Positions 1-11,607 of a stretch of 64,000 nt of DNA are shown here, in pieces. A program made the position numbers and the translations under genes. Location: the NCBI RefSeq assembly GCF_009870125.1, contig NC_046683.1, positions 19,539,001 to 19,603,000 of the forward strand. The letters run 5' to 3'. Within the stretch, counting starts at the first letter, position 1; the number at the start of each line of letters is the position of its first letter. Below the pieces are notes generated by a model that saw only the letters and a list, made by a program, of their open reading frames with translations, made no database searches and was not told the origin of the DNA. Origin of the DNA: Drosophila pseudoobscura. Its lineage: Eukaryota; Arthropoda; Insecta; Diptera; Drosophilidae.

Positions 1-118
1 TTTTCGTCGCGTCGTCTATGTAGAGCAGTAATCGGCTCTGAGGGAGCCGATGGTAAGAGAGGGAGATCACTCTGTTCTCGGTTCAGCCATGCATCAGACT
101 ACCACATTTATATGTTTC

Positions 119-210
119 TTCTGTTCAGCAATTCTGGACTCTCGAGCCTCAGCACCGTCGAAGCGGTGGTCACGTATCGCCGATGTCTTTGGAGCGGCAC
201 AGTGGGACCT
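119..210 (+). repeat. Left arm of an inverted repeat flanking the retroelement
   Basis: About 92 bp here recur in inverted orientation at 9074-9164 with roughly 95% identity (a few substitutions and one indel). Similarity stops abruptly on both sides next to a CAGTGGGA motif, so this looks like the end of an older repeat. The BEL/Pao element lies between the two arms. I do not recognise the family. Confidence 0.8.
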
Positions 211-319
211 TTGGCCGTCTCAGCTTGCTAAATTAGTTAGTGAATATGAGTTCAATAAATATTTGCATTGAGTACTTACATATATATAAACTTTGAGTGC
301 TTATATCTCCTAAACTAAA

Positions 320-897
320 TGTTAATGTGTGTATGTGTGTGTGTAGGAAGCTGGGTTGCATACGGTACATAAACCGTCTACAGTTTGGTCGTCGCAACTA
401 GAACTTGAACCAGTTGGACTGCGGAGAGGGTATCCTACGGTGCGCAAGTGAGGATCTGAAGACACAGCGACAGCCTCTGATGATTGCGATGGAAGATGAG
501 TGACAGGCAGCTATGGTACTGTTTCTGATACTGACTTTATTGAACAAATGCATCTCCTTATATAGCTAACAGTGGAATTCTTATTCTATGGGAAGGACCG
601 CACAGGCTCCTTGTGAGTGTATTTTTAGATTGGGTACACTTACTCTGTGCGGGGGTTATATTTCAGTGTATTTACTTAGGTACTTGGCAGCAATAAAGTA
701 GATAGTTTATTACTTGATCCCTTTTGGTGGGTTCGAGTTTACAAGTGCTATTGTCTATTCTTAGTTGCTAATGTATTTTTCGTGTCGTCATATTCAGTTA
801 CATGAAATGACATGAACAATTTTATTTATGAGTATTTGTGTATGAGATTGAACTGTATATTCCTAATATTCATTAAATACATGTCTGTGTCTGAACA
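320..897 (-). repeat. LTR (3' LTR in element orientation)
   Basis: The LTR is 578 bp and bounded by TGT...ACA. It matches 8382-8959 at all but two positions: G versus A at the second base, and G versus C near base 372. The flanking CTAAA target duplication fixes its outer edge. Confidence 0.95.
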
Positions 898-921
898 TTC
901 TCCCGGCCGTTGAACTGGTGT

Positions 922-3897
922 TCAACCATCGCTCAAGTCGACCGCAAACCGGCGTGCAGGGGGTATAGGGGGTGATGACATGGCTGGATCGGGATTTGAT
1001 GGCCTTGGTTTCCATAGTTGATATTTCTCCCGGAAAATGAAAGCGATGATCAATAAAATTAATATTGCTAGGGTTGCGTAAGCAGCGAGTTGATGGTGCT
1101 GCACGGTGGTGAGATGTTGTGGCAGCTCCTGATGATTGATGGTTGATAGTTGCTGGCGTAGATCATCAAGTTCTTGAAAAAAGTCTGATGTCTGGTTCTT
1201 CAGTTGCCACATTGGTGGCGAGGGTGATGTCTCCGGTGGGCTCACGTCATCAAACCGAGTGTAAGTCGATTTTACTTCGCTGATTGTGGTGCTGAAGGTG
1301 CTGATGCTTACTTCAGTATTGCGAGCAATGCAACCAGGGTACATGGAGAGTAGACCAGTTCCTTCCAGTGTTATGGTTGACGGGACTCCGTTGCATACTG
1401 CTTGAAGTTTGGTTGTAGAATGCGTTGCGAAGATCCAATTATTTGGATGCTGAGTTTTTTGCCACACCGTGTCAGCCTTTGTGTGTGTTACCTGTTACAG
1501 TGTTTCTGTTTTATTGTTAAACAGTTGAAACTCACAGCGATTGTCTACATTGAAGATCGTCTGGTGGTCAAAGCAGATGAACTCCTCGTTGTGTACTTTA
1601 AGACAACGTCGGAATTCCTCTTGGGTAGTGCCCATGAACTGGTCTCGGTGGATGTTCACCGTTATTATGGTGGTTCTGAGGTCAAATAGACTCCAGCTTG
1701 TTGAATCCCAAAACGGAATTGGGATGATGCTGAAAACTTCGAACTGAGCTGTTGAAACCAGCGGTAGCGTCAGTTTGAAGATGACATGTTTTGCAGTCGG
1801 GGTTCCTTCGGCTCGCATGATTCTGTATAGCTGAATCACCTCCTTCGTTGTGACCGGCAGCATTTGATCTTGTGGCAAATGATCCCGTATCTGGTCTAGT
1901 TGATCTATTAGTTGCTCGGGAGACCCCAGCGTGGAGCTTATTCTCCGATGATGAATACCGATTAGGACATCAGATATGTCGGACTGCATTCGTTGGAGAG
2001 TTGTTGTGAGCAGGGTTAATTGTGCTATTAGTCCTAAGTACGCTTGAGTCAGATGATCGCTGTGATATGACCCTCTTTCTCGGTTGATGGTAGCCATATG
2101 CTGTTCCAAAATTTTTAGGCAATTATCAGTTGTTACTTTGTCTTTTCTGACTACGTTTATTGTCGCGTCGATAATTGATGTTTGGTTTTGGAGCAGATGT
2201 AGTAGAAAGTCTTCATTGGTTTTCACTTTCTCAATTACTTGAGTCATCTCTTCTGCGTATTTTGCGTCGAGAACACCAAAAAGGCTGCTTGCTACGTTTC
2301 CTATGATGTCCAGCGGCGATCTGCGTTTTCGAGAGGTTTTCATTAAAACGCTTACTGCTTGTAGCTCGTTATGCACATGTTGAAAGTGTTGAACTATGGA
2401 GTTACATGCCGGAACATTTTTTAGTTCAGGGCACATGTATCGTAACTCTGAAATTCCGGCAGCCATTAGTTGCATATCCTTCCAATATGGGTCCAAGTCA
2501 TAGTATACGATCATGGTCCACTCAGACGTTGCTATTCTTGATGTTCCAAGTTTCTCATAGAATATTCCTGGCTTGTTTGCGAATTGTGTCACATTTATTG
2601 ACTGTGACAATGCTAATGGAAGCATGAGCAACAGCACCACTAATGTTGACGTTAATGTAGGTGAAATTTTTGTTGTTCGCTGTGTGGGTGGCTCATCAAC
2701 CTCCGTGGTGTCACTGATCATGTTGTGGGAACGTTTGACTGCCACATCTTCTGGAAAGAGCGGCGCTAGACGAGTGATCGGGCGCTTGTATACGCCAGAT
2801 GCTGTCTTAACGTCAACCACTCGTACGTGGTTGTCCTGTCCAGGATATGTCTTAATGATGCGACCCATTGGCCACTTCATTACAGGAAGGTTGTCTTCTT
2901 TAACCAAAACTAATAATCCTTCAGGTACGTTTGGTGAAGCGGTCTTCCATTTATGCCGAGCTTGCAATTCTTGGAGGTATTCTGTAGACCATTGTTTCCA
3001 GAATGAATGCTTTAGGCGCGATACCAATTCCCAGCGCTTGATCAATGTTCTTCCTTGATGATCAGTATTGACGTCAGGAGGCGTTGTTAATGGTTCACCA
3101 ATCAGGAAGTGTCCTGGGGTGAGCGCTGTTGTATCAGTGGGATCATTTGACATTGGAGTGATGGGTCGAGAATTGAGAATTGCTTCAATTTCGATTATTA
3201 CTGTGTTTAGTTCTTCAAATGTCAATGAGGCTGTGTTGGTGGTTGTTATCAACAGCTTTTTTGCTGATTTTACCGCCGCTTCCCAGAGACCGCCAAACGA
3301 TGGAGCCCTGGGAGAAATGAATTTAAAATCCACTTGCTTTTTGTTGCAATGATTCGTGATCAGAGCACTTGCCTTTGAGCTGAATATAGAGTCTTCTAAT
3401 TCTTTAAGCTGATTGTTTGCACCCACAAAGTTCGTTGCATTGTCGCAATGAATAGTTTGGCACTTCCCACGTCTACTTAAGAATCGACGCAGGGCGGCCA
3501 AGAATGCCTCTGTGGTCAAGTCGCTTACCAGCTCCAGGTGTACTGCCTTTGTGGAAAAGCAGCAGAACACGGCGATGTACGCCTTATCTGGTCTTTTGCC
3601 TCGGATCTTATGGTGGATCGAGATTGGTCCACAGTAGTCGACGCCTGCATTAAAAAACGGGCGTGCTTGTGTGACTCGTTGTGCTGGGAGATTGCCCATG
3701 ATTTGGTGCATCAGCTTTGGCCTAGCTTTGGTGCATCTAACACAGCTGTGGATGATGCTTCTAGCCATTGTCTTGTCATTGATAATCCAATATTGTTGTC
3801 TTGCGATTGCCCTTAATGCTTGAGCACCACAATGCATGTTCTCCTCATGTAGCTCCCGCAAAATCATTTTGACGATTGGGTCATTGTAAGGCAGCAA
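922..3897 (-). pseudogene. integrase and env-like glycoprotein of the BEL/Pao element, env interrupted by a stop
   Basis: The 1495-3897 frame (800 residues) starts with an HHCC zinc-binding segment. A DDE integrase core follows (VDYCGPI, HCDNATNF, LWEAAVKS), then a DUF5641-like tail. It runs on without a stop into an env-like protein: a hydrophobic segment of about 17 residues (VVLLLMLPLALS), a furin-type site RKRR and a fusion-peptide-like stretch after it. This layout resembles the F-type envelopes of insect errantiviruses. A TAA at 1495-1497 stops the frame. The same frame continues from 1467 to 922 and encodes the rest of the ectodomain, a transmembrane segment (LAAYATLAILILLIIAFIF) and a short cytoplasmic tail. 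One nonsense codon therefore separates the ectodomain from its anchor. Confidence 0.9.
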
Positions 3898-6346
3898 GAC
3901 TGGGTGTTTTGTTTAGAGCTTCTTCAAGTCTACCACCAACTCGGATGAGCTCATCGTCTCCTAGGAAGGGAGATAACGATATGATCGAGCTCTTTTTTTC
4001 CACAGTCTTATATCGTTGGAACTGTTTTAGCTCTGCTGTAAACTCGACTTGTTGTATGGTTCGCAGGATTATAGTGCGGGCGTGAGTCAGTTCTTCTGCG
4101 CAGAGCGTCGTGGTGTTCGCTCTGTTGGTTTTGTAGCAGAAGCGTAACATATATGCCACAATGCGTTGCAGCTTGTGAAACGAGTTGCTATGTCTGCAAG
4201 TATATAATTCATCCCCAAGTGCGCTAGGTGTGATTGGCAAGCTTACATGTTCAGCTTTTCTCTCAAGATTGCTGGGTTCTATGTTGGGTGCCTTCGTCCA
4301 GTTGTCTCGAGATCCGTGCAGGAATAATGGTCCATATAACCACAGATTGTGATCTGCCAGTCTGCTTGCTGCGATTCCTCTCGACAGGACATCGGCTGCG
4401 TTGTTGGCCGATGACACGTGACGCCATTGTGACTGGTTTGTTAATGCCTGGATTTTGGCTATTCGATTTGCCACAAAGGTATGGTATGTTGATGACGATG
4501 CGTTTATCCAGGATAACACAACGGTAGAATCACTCCAAAACCATCCTAAAACCGTGTTAATGTCCATGTGCAGATCCTGTCGGACTCGGTTTGTGAGCTC
4601 GGCACCGAGGACTGCAGCACAAAGTTCTAACCGTGGTAGCGATTGTTTGGCTGTCGGCGCCACACGTGATTTCGAACAGAGCAGTCTTACTGACACTTGG
4701 TTGTTTTTGTATGTAGCGCGTACATATACAGCTGCGCCATATGCTCGTTCTGATGCATCTACAAACGTATGGAGCTCTTGGGTAACTGGAATTTTACCAT
4801 CGTAGATATGCCGGGGAATTTGCATTTTGTTCAATGTTTGTAAGTCGTCCCGGTATTCTTTCCATTCGATTTGGTGTTGTAATGGTAATTCGTCATCCCA
4901 ATCCAGTTTGAGCTCCCAAAGTTGTTGCATGAAGATTTTTGCCTTTACTACCACCGGTGCAAAGAGTCCTAGTGGGTCAAAGATTTGGGCTAGTTCGGAA
5001 CATACTACCCGTTTGGTGATGTGTGTAGCCTGGCTTTTCTGTGTTCGTCCACACAATGTATCCTTCTTCGGCATCCAGATGAGACCCAGAGTTTTCACGC
5101 TGTAGTGCTCTAGTGTCTCTCCTAGTTTTACATCGGTTACAATATCCTCTTTGGGGATTCCTTGGAGAAGTTGCTCATTGTTGGAGCACCACTTGCGCAA
5201 TTTGAAACCGGACGGTAGCAATATCTTATTTAGTTCTTGTCGAACATGAATTGCTTCTGGAATCGTGTTTGCTCCAGTTAGACAGTCGTCAACATAGAAA
5301 TCTGTTTTTAATGTTGTTGCTCCTACTGGTAGTCTGTCTTTGTATTGTATTGCCAAATGATCCAGACATTTCGTTGCTAGGAAAGGAGCAGCTGTTGTTC
5401 CATACGCTACTGTTTTCAGGCGATAGTACCTGATCTCTTCGGATGGATTGTTTCTCCAGACTATCATCTGATGGAATTGATCCTCCGGATTCATCCACAC
5501 TTGCCGGTACATCTTTTCTATGTCCGCTGTGAATACGTACTTATGCATTCGAAATCGTAGCAGAATGGACATAAGTTCGCTCTGAACGGTGGGTCCAGCC
5601 TGCAGAATGTCGTTCAAGGATTTCCCGCTTGTTGACTTACATGATGCATCGAATACTACCCGAAGCTTTGTGGTGGTGCTCTCAGGTTTGAGTACACAAT
5701 GATGTGGAATGAAGTAGTGCCTTTTGGGAACTTTTGATGCTGGGACAATCTTCATATGTCCTAGTCGTTCATACTCTTCCATGAAGTCCACATAACTCTT
5801 CCAAGTTTCTGTTGAGCTTCGCCGCTCCAGCGCTAGGAATCTTTTTGTTGCGGTTTCCAAAGACTCCCCCAGGGCTGAAGGGTGTTCGGAAAATGGGAGC
5901 TTTACAATAAAACGGCCGTCTGAAGCTGTCTGAAGATTTTCTATAAAATGAGCTTCACACCGTGCTTCCACTGGAGTGCGTGGTTTGTCTTCCGTCTCTA
6001 GATTGTCCAGAGTCCAGAATCTTTCCATGAGCTCGTTTACTCCCGTGGCACAAATGGGTGAGGAGTCGTGGGCAGATTTGACTTTTCCTGCCACAATCCA
6101 TCCCAGTTTCGTGTTTTGTAGCAACGGGCCTCCTGTCCTTAGCTGCTGTTGATTTGGTAGCAGCAGCGAGTAGTAATGCTCGGCTCCGATTAGCATGTCG
6201 ATTTTGCCTGGCTTATGGAAGTTTGGATCTGCCAGTGAGATGGTATGTTTAAGCTATCTGAATCGAGTGCCTGAGCTGGTTGATCAGTTTAGTTTGAGTG
6301 ACAACATTGATGCCATTCGTTCAGAGATCAAGTTTATCTGTGATCA
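3881..6346 (-). pseudogene. protease, reverse transcriptase and RNase H region of the BEL/Pao element, broken
   Basis: The open part, 3881-6196, encodes 771 residues: the end of the aspartic protease region, then a BEL/Pao reverse transcriptase whose YVDD catalytic motif lies at 5285-5296, then an RNase H with its acidic residues (FVDAS, LELCAAVL, WSDSTVV, NAADVLSRG). Known function: copying element RNA into DNA. The start at 6196 is only the first ATG after a damaged stretch. The protease active site reads LLDS followed by a TGA at 6344-6346, another TGA follows at 6284-6286, and further frame changes lie before 6196. At the far end the frame stops at 3881, and the integrase resumes in another frame from 3897. 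Confidence 0.9.
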
Positions 6347-7966
6347 TGAATCTAGCAGTGCTCTGAAATTAGCAACCTGCCCGTTGTTGGCTTCTACTGC
6401 CACCTTTGCTGTGGCCAGAAGATTGTAACTATTGTTACTTGCTGCACCAACCGTCGGGCCTCTTGATTCTGTAGCTGCGCCTGATGCTGTTTCCAAATGT
6501 AGCATCGTGTTGTGCTTCTTGTCACACTTGAAGCAGTTTCGACCAGGGCATGCGTTTGTTTTGTGATTTGTTCTAAAACAATTAACGCACATTTTTTGTT
6601 TTTGTACCCAATTTAGTCGTTCTGATGGAGACTTGGAGCGAAATTCTTCGCATCCGTAGAGCCAATGGCTTGCTTTTTTGCAGAATGTGCATAAGGGTGC
6701 TCGCGTTCTCCCTGTGTTTGCTGATGCACATGTCGTGCCTTTTGGCTCTTTCCTTGATGCTGGTGGCTTCTTACTGGTTCCTAGAACCCGAATTCTTTGC
6801 TCCAAGAACTGAAGCATCGTATCCAGCGCCTGAATGTTATTTGAGCTTCCCAATGATTGCTCATACAAGGCCTTATTTGTTACATCCAGTTTGTTTCTGA
6901 TAATGGCAATCAATATCGGATCCCATGTAGATATATTGATGCCCAATCCCTTTAGTGATGCAAGGGATTCTATGGTTGTTATATATAATTCTTTTAATGA
7001 CTTTGGATCGTCATTAATTGTTTGGTGATTGAGGAAGCGGTTCAGTACCGTGTTCGAAACATCTCTGCGATTGTTGTATGCGTCAACTAGTATTTCCCAA
7101 GCGGCTTCATAATTTTCTTCCTTTAGATCGATATGTCGAATCAATCTTTCTGCCTCGCCGGTAACGGTGGTTTTAAGATACCACATCTTTTTCACCGTAA
7201 GCATGTTGGTCTCATGCACCATGCATGAGAACAGATCGAAGAACTGGGTCCATTTTAATAGATCCCCATCAAACTTTGGGATGCTGATGCGTGGAAGATG
7301 CACGTTATCCGTGTTTGGTGTGGCTGATTTTGCCAATGCTCTTTGGACCTTACTTTCCAGTGTTAGGTAGGATTCCATGTCATACCCTCCTTCCACTGGG
7401 TCCTCATATTCCTCATGAATTGTGAAGTGGACTTCCTGTGCTTGAGTTAATAGTGATTTTATCAAATCATTTGATGTGCGTCCATCCGCCTCTGAAAGTT
7501 GTTCCAGATTGCGTTTAACGGACTCTACTATGGCCTTTTGTCGGCGACATAGTGAAAGCAGTTTGCTGTAATCCTTTGAGGGCTGCTGGATCAGACCGCT
7601 TTCTCTGGGATCTACTGGAGGATTCTCATGCTTTTCTTTAAAGATGATTTGACGTTCCCCACGAGCACTAGTAGTCTGTGATAGCTTATCCAGGCATTCA
7701 GACCAAATGTTAATGTGTTGCTTACAGGTTGTACGTACATACGTCTTCACGGAATTTTACGTATTCATCTGTTTTGTCTGTATCGCGAAGTTTGGAATCG
7801 TTTTTGTTGAAGCGATTCCACGCATTTTCGAGTGCTGATATTTTGGCTTGAGTTCTTGGGGATCTTTTTTAAAGTTCCGAATGCACCTCGATATTTCCTC
7901 ACCAATATCTTGTTGCACATTCATTGCCATTGTAGCGGCAGCTTCTGCCCCCATATGTGTATCCAT
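6344..7966 (-). pseudogene. gag of the BEL/Pao element, broken
   Basis: The minus-strand reading frame encodes a BEL/Pao Gag. It has an N-terminal helical region, a central DUF1759-like segment (about 7350-6900) and two CCHC-like zinc knuckles near the C-terminus (C-x2-C starting CTFC and CVNC, then CFKC). Known Gag packages element RNA into particles. The apparent start at 7966 is followed by an in-frame TAA at 7757-7759. Comparing frames, the region 7725-7845 looks shifted relative to both sides, which suggests two small indels rather than one stop. The frame ends at a TGA (6344-6346) exactly where the protease Asp-Ser-Gly motif should continue, so gag and protease were once one frame. I see no functional product here. 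Confidence 0.85.
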
Positions 7967-8381
7967 TCTATCTGTTTGTACTTATTACTTTTTGACCCGT
8001 TGGGAGTGTTTTATTTGCTTTGCAGCTGGATACGCTCCGAATCGCAACCGTTGTTGGTCAGAAAGGTAATAGTACAGGTGATGTGTTGGATGGAGGGATT
8101 TGTGCTGTTTCCAATCTATGGAACGCACGAAAAACAAAAATTGATTGCCTCGGTGGTAATCGAATTCTATAGCTGTTTTTCTGTTGGCTGATAACCTGAA
8201 TATATCAGATTTGCCAAAGTGATACTTATTGGTAGGAGATGCTACCGTAAGTGTATGGCCTGATGCCAAATTTTTATTGAAGATGTCCTGTTGACTGCTT
8301 CAATCTGATGTCCAGATCGAATCCTTTCACTGTAGCTTGTTATACAGTTTGAAAGGATGACCAAGGTCGGGGGTCACCAAA

Positions 8382-8959
8382 TATTAATGTGTGTATGTGT
8401 GTGTGTAGGAAGCTGGGTTGCATACGGTACATAAACCGTCTACACTTTGGTCGTCGCAACTAGAACTTGAACCAGTTGGACTGCGGAGAGGGTATCCTAC
8501 GGTGCGCAAGTGAGGATCTGAAGACACAGCGACAGCCTCTGATGATTGCGATGGAAGATGAGTGACAGGCAGCTATGGTACTGTTTCTGATACTGACTTT
8601 ATTGAACAAATGCATCTCCTTATATAGCTAACAGTGGAATTCTTATTCTATGGGAAGGACCGCACAGGCTCCTTGTGAGTGTATTTTTAGATTGGGTACA
8701 CTTACTCTGTGCGGGGGTTATATTTCAGTGTATTTACTTAGGTACTTGGCAGCAATAAAGTAGATAGTTTATTACTTGATCCCTTTTGGTGGGTTCGAGT
8801 TTACAAGTGCTATTGTCTATTCTTAGTTGCTAATGTATTTTTCGTGTCGTCATATTCAGTTACATGAAATGACATGAACAATTTTATTTATGAGTATTTG
8901 TGTATGAGATTGAACTGTATATTCCTAATATTCATTAAATACATGTCTGTGTCTGAACA
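8382..8959 (-). repeat. LTR (5' LTR in element orientation)
   Basis: This is the partner of the 320-897 repeat. Its second base is A instead of the canonical G, so one end reads TA rather than TG. Transcription of the element would start here on the minus strand. The primer-binding site follows at about 8364-8379. Confidence 0.95.
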
Positions 8960-8972
8960 CTAAAACTATCTT

Positions 8973-9073
8973 GAAAATTCGATTGGAAAATTCTCTATTA
9001 GATGCGTAGATTAAATTTATCTAAAGCACTCATACAATTTTTTTACTATAGAGAATTTTCCAATCGAATTTTC
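8973..9073. repeat. Hairpin-forming inverted repeat beside the retroelement
   Basis: About 27 bp at 8973-8999 (GAAAATTCGATTGGAAAATT and on) are repeated as their reverse complement at 9047-9073, separated by about 47 bp. The second arm directly abuts the 9074-9164 repeat. It may be a terminal or subterminal structure of an older DNA transposon into which the BEL/Pao element inserted; the family is not recognised. Confidence 0.75.
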
Positions 9074-9164
9074 CCACTGTGCCGCTCCAAAGCATCGGCG
9101 ATCCGCGACCACCGCTTCGACGGTGCTGAGGCTCGAGAGTCCAGAATTGCCGAACAGACGAAAC
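9074..9164 (-). repeat. Right arm of the inverted repeat flanking the retroelement
   Basis: This is the reverse complement of 119-210, about 95% identical. It begins with the TCCCACTGTG boundary motif immediately after the local hairpin arm. Confidence 0.8.
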
Positions 9165-9922
9165 CGATGGGCAGCGGGGTCGCGGTAGAGACAAAGTACA
9201 GGCGAAAAGGGAATTGAAACCCCACGCGCTCCCTCGTGCCTTTTGGGTTCTAATATTAGGACCCGCCATAGAACAGCTTTTTGGTCGCTCATGCAACATC
9301 TTGGTATTGTATAGTCTTTGGTAATAGTCATATCAATATACAAAAGTAGCTGAGTAAGGTATTTTTAAAAGTACTCGGGTGTTCTTATCTCCCATGTCAG
9401 GCACCTTTCTATATTTACGTGCATTAATAAACTCGTGTTTCCACTTAAATCTTTTAAAAAATGACTTTAAAATGTTCTTCCCGCTCAGCGATCTTCGTAT
9501 TGATAATAATGCAAGTACAGTGAGTAGGACGCTAGGGAAGATGCTCCGTACGCCGAGTAGTCCTAGCTTTTAACCAGACTAGAGTCATTCTCTACTTAAT
9601 AAAGCCTTCAATACCAGAGGTTCTTTGTGCCCTAAATGTTTCTTTAAAGGTAAAACCGAGACGATTTTGAGCCGAAATGAGTTGGCAAAAGTCATTTTGT
9701 GAGTAGCGCACAGTGGGCGAAATGGCCAATCCTACTATCAATTTATAGACTTGTAGCTTTTTGGTCAAAGGAATATATGACGTTTAATTGTATAAGCTAG
9801 TTTAAAATAGCTGTGGAAGTTGACCTTTGGAAAAGTTTTGCTTAAAAAACATATTGCATTGTTTGGTGGAGTGCATCTTGAGAGATGTGTACGATCTAGT
9901 TGCAATTGTTAGCATACACCAT

Positions 9923-10398
9923 AACCATACAGTATATAGATGTGCCAGTTTATACTACGAAGACTAAGAGACTTCGGCTCTGGCGTTCGGGTACTGACGC
10001 GTCATCAGAGAGAGAACATCTTTGCATGTGTTAGTACACACGCAATATGTTTCGACAAAAATATATATTTTCAATCACATATGTGATTGTTGGTTTTTTC
10101 TTTTTCAGATTTTTTGCTTCCAGCATGTTTTAATGTATGGGTGCACATGCATTCTCACGTACTTAGCGTGTGTGTGTTTAGTATTGCTGGCCGCTACTGA
10201 ACTGAAATTTGAGTTTGGTTCTTGTTTTGGGTCTTTTGATGAACTGACCTACCACCACAAAATAAATGAAGAATGGGCAGGGGGTGAGGGGGGTTGACGG
10301 TACACTGATTTATACCACAAAATATAAAATATTACAATAATATAAATACTTATCGTAGTAGTATGAACTGGCACATCTACATATATACTGTATGGTTA
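9923..10398. repeat. Inverted-repeat pair, possible small non-autonomous transposon
   Basis: The arm at 9923-9960 (starting CCATACAGTATATAGATGTG) matches the reverse complement of 10354-10398 over about 38 bp, with a small indel and few substitutions. The ~475-bp span between them has no coding potential. The same motif, starting ACTAACCATAC, recurs singly near 11944 and at 39427-39463, so it belongs to a dispersed family. Confidence 0.6.
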
Positions 10399-11607
10399 GT
10401 AGCAGAGCCTATTATGGTAAATGGCGGAAAACAATAGTGTGTTCTTCTCGTAGATCCTTCATATCCTAATGTGCCGTTACCTCTGAACACATCATTTCAA
10501 CCGATAAGCGTGTACATACATATTTATTGAATTGTTTATAAAATATGGTTTTTGTTAATGTAACCGATACAAGCGGCGCATCTCTAAGATGTGTGACGTA
10601 TAGAGGGAATCTGTTTTTACAATACAAAAATTATGAACACGTAGCATATTCGACATGCAAAAGTTAATTTTTTAAATCAGTTACTGAAATTCAATCAGGT
10701 TTATTCGGTCTCGCTGAAAGATAAGTAAAATCACATAAAAAACAATCGCCGAGCAACAGCGCTGTTAACTGTTAACACCACGTTAACAGTCTGTGAACGT
10801 AAAAACGTTTCGCTGCAAAAGCACGCTATCCATCTTTCACGATCCACACGACATCCAAGCTTACCTTATGTACATACATATATGTATATATATAGAATAG
10901 AATCGAATCCTTGAAATATTTTTTCAAATTACCCAAAACCTTTTTAAAATACATACATATATTCAAAACCCCACTACGAAGACGCCGCCCAGTGCTCTAA
11001 AGTCGCGTACCGGTAAATTTTGGCATGTAAAAAGGGGTGCGGCTCGTAATTATATTGTTTACACGCGCGTAGATCTAGTAGCTGAAAAAAATCAAACAAT
11101 AAATAAAACGAAATGAATGAGCTTCACTTATACTTTCATACATATGTATGTATGTATGAATGAACGTACCTACATACAGCACAGCAAATAAATCCGACAG
11201 CATGAATATGTACATATGTCTTAAATTAAATTGGGATATATTGTGAAGCCAATATAAAGTCGTAAAAAATTCCGGTAAGTCCCTGGAATTCGGTAGGTGG
11301 TAATGTGAGACAAATTGTCTCAGACAATGAAGTGGAGATGGCGGGATGGACAAGGAAATACGGCGTGCTTCCGTGTCGGCAAATCAAAAAATAATGTACA
11401 CTTTTTCATCCATGCAACCACTGCATATATATTTTATATATTTTGCTTGTCTTCATATTAAATTAACGAAATAGGATGTACAAATGCCATACTCCGGTTA
11501 AAAAGCTAAAAGTAAGAAATGACGTGACATTCCATACTCTGGCACTATTTTTTCTTTGACTTGTTTTGCTTAAACCTTGCTTTAGACACAATGAGTACTT
11601 AAAGTAG

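Larger units (their letters stand above)
320..8959 (-). mobile_element. BEL/Pao LTR retroelement with an env-like gene (roo-like, Belpaoviridae type), defective
   Basis: A complete 8,640-bp element is inserted on the minus strand. Two 578-bp direct LTRs bound it, and the 5-bp target duplication CTAAA flanks it at 315-319 and 8960-8964. Next to the 5' LTR (in element orientation) is a primer-binding site starting TGGTGACCCC at about 8379. A purine-rich tract abuts the other LTR at 898-909. The coding order on the minus strand is gag with a zinc knuckle, protease, reverse transcriptase, RNase H, integrase and env, the order seen in roo-type BEL/Pao elements. The coding region carries several breaks: frameshifts and a stop in gag, a stop at the protease motif plus later stops and frame changes, a frame change between RNase H and integrase, and a stop in env. 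The LTRs differ at only two positions. The insertion is therefore recent, although this copy cannot make its full proteins. Confidence 0.95.

Noticed and set aside
203-210. CACAGTG, identical to a RAG-type recombination heptamer and close to Transib ends
   Set aside because: A 7-base match is expected by chance in 64 kb, and no nonamer or transposase was found.
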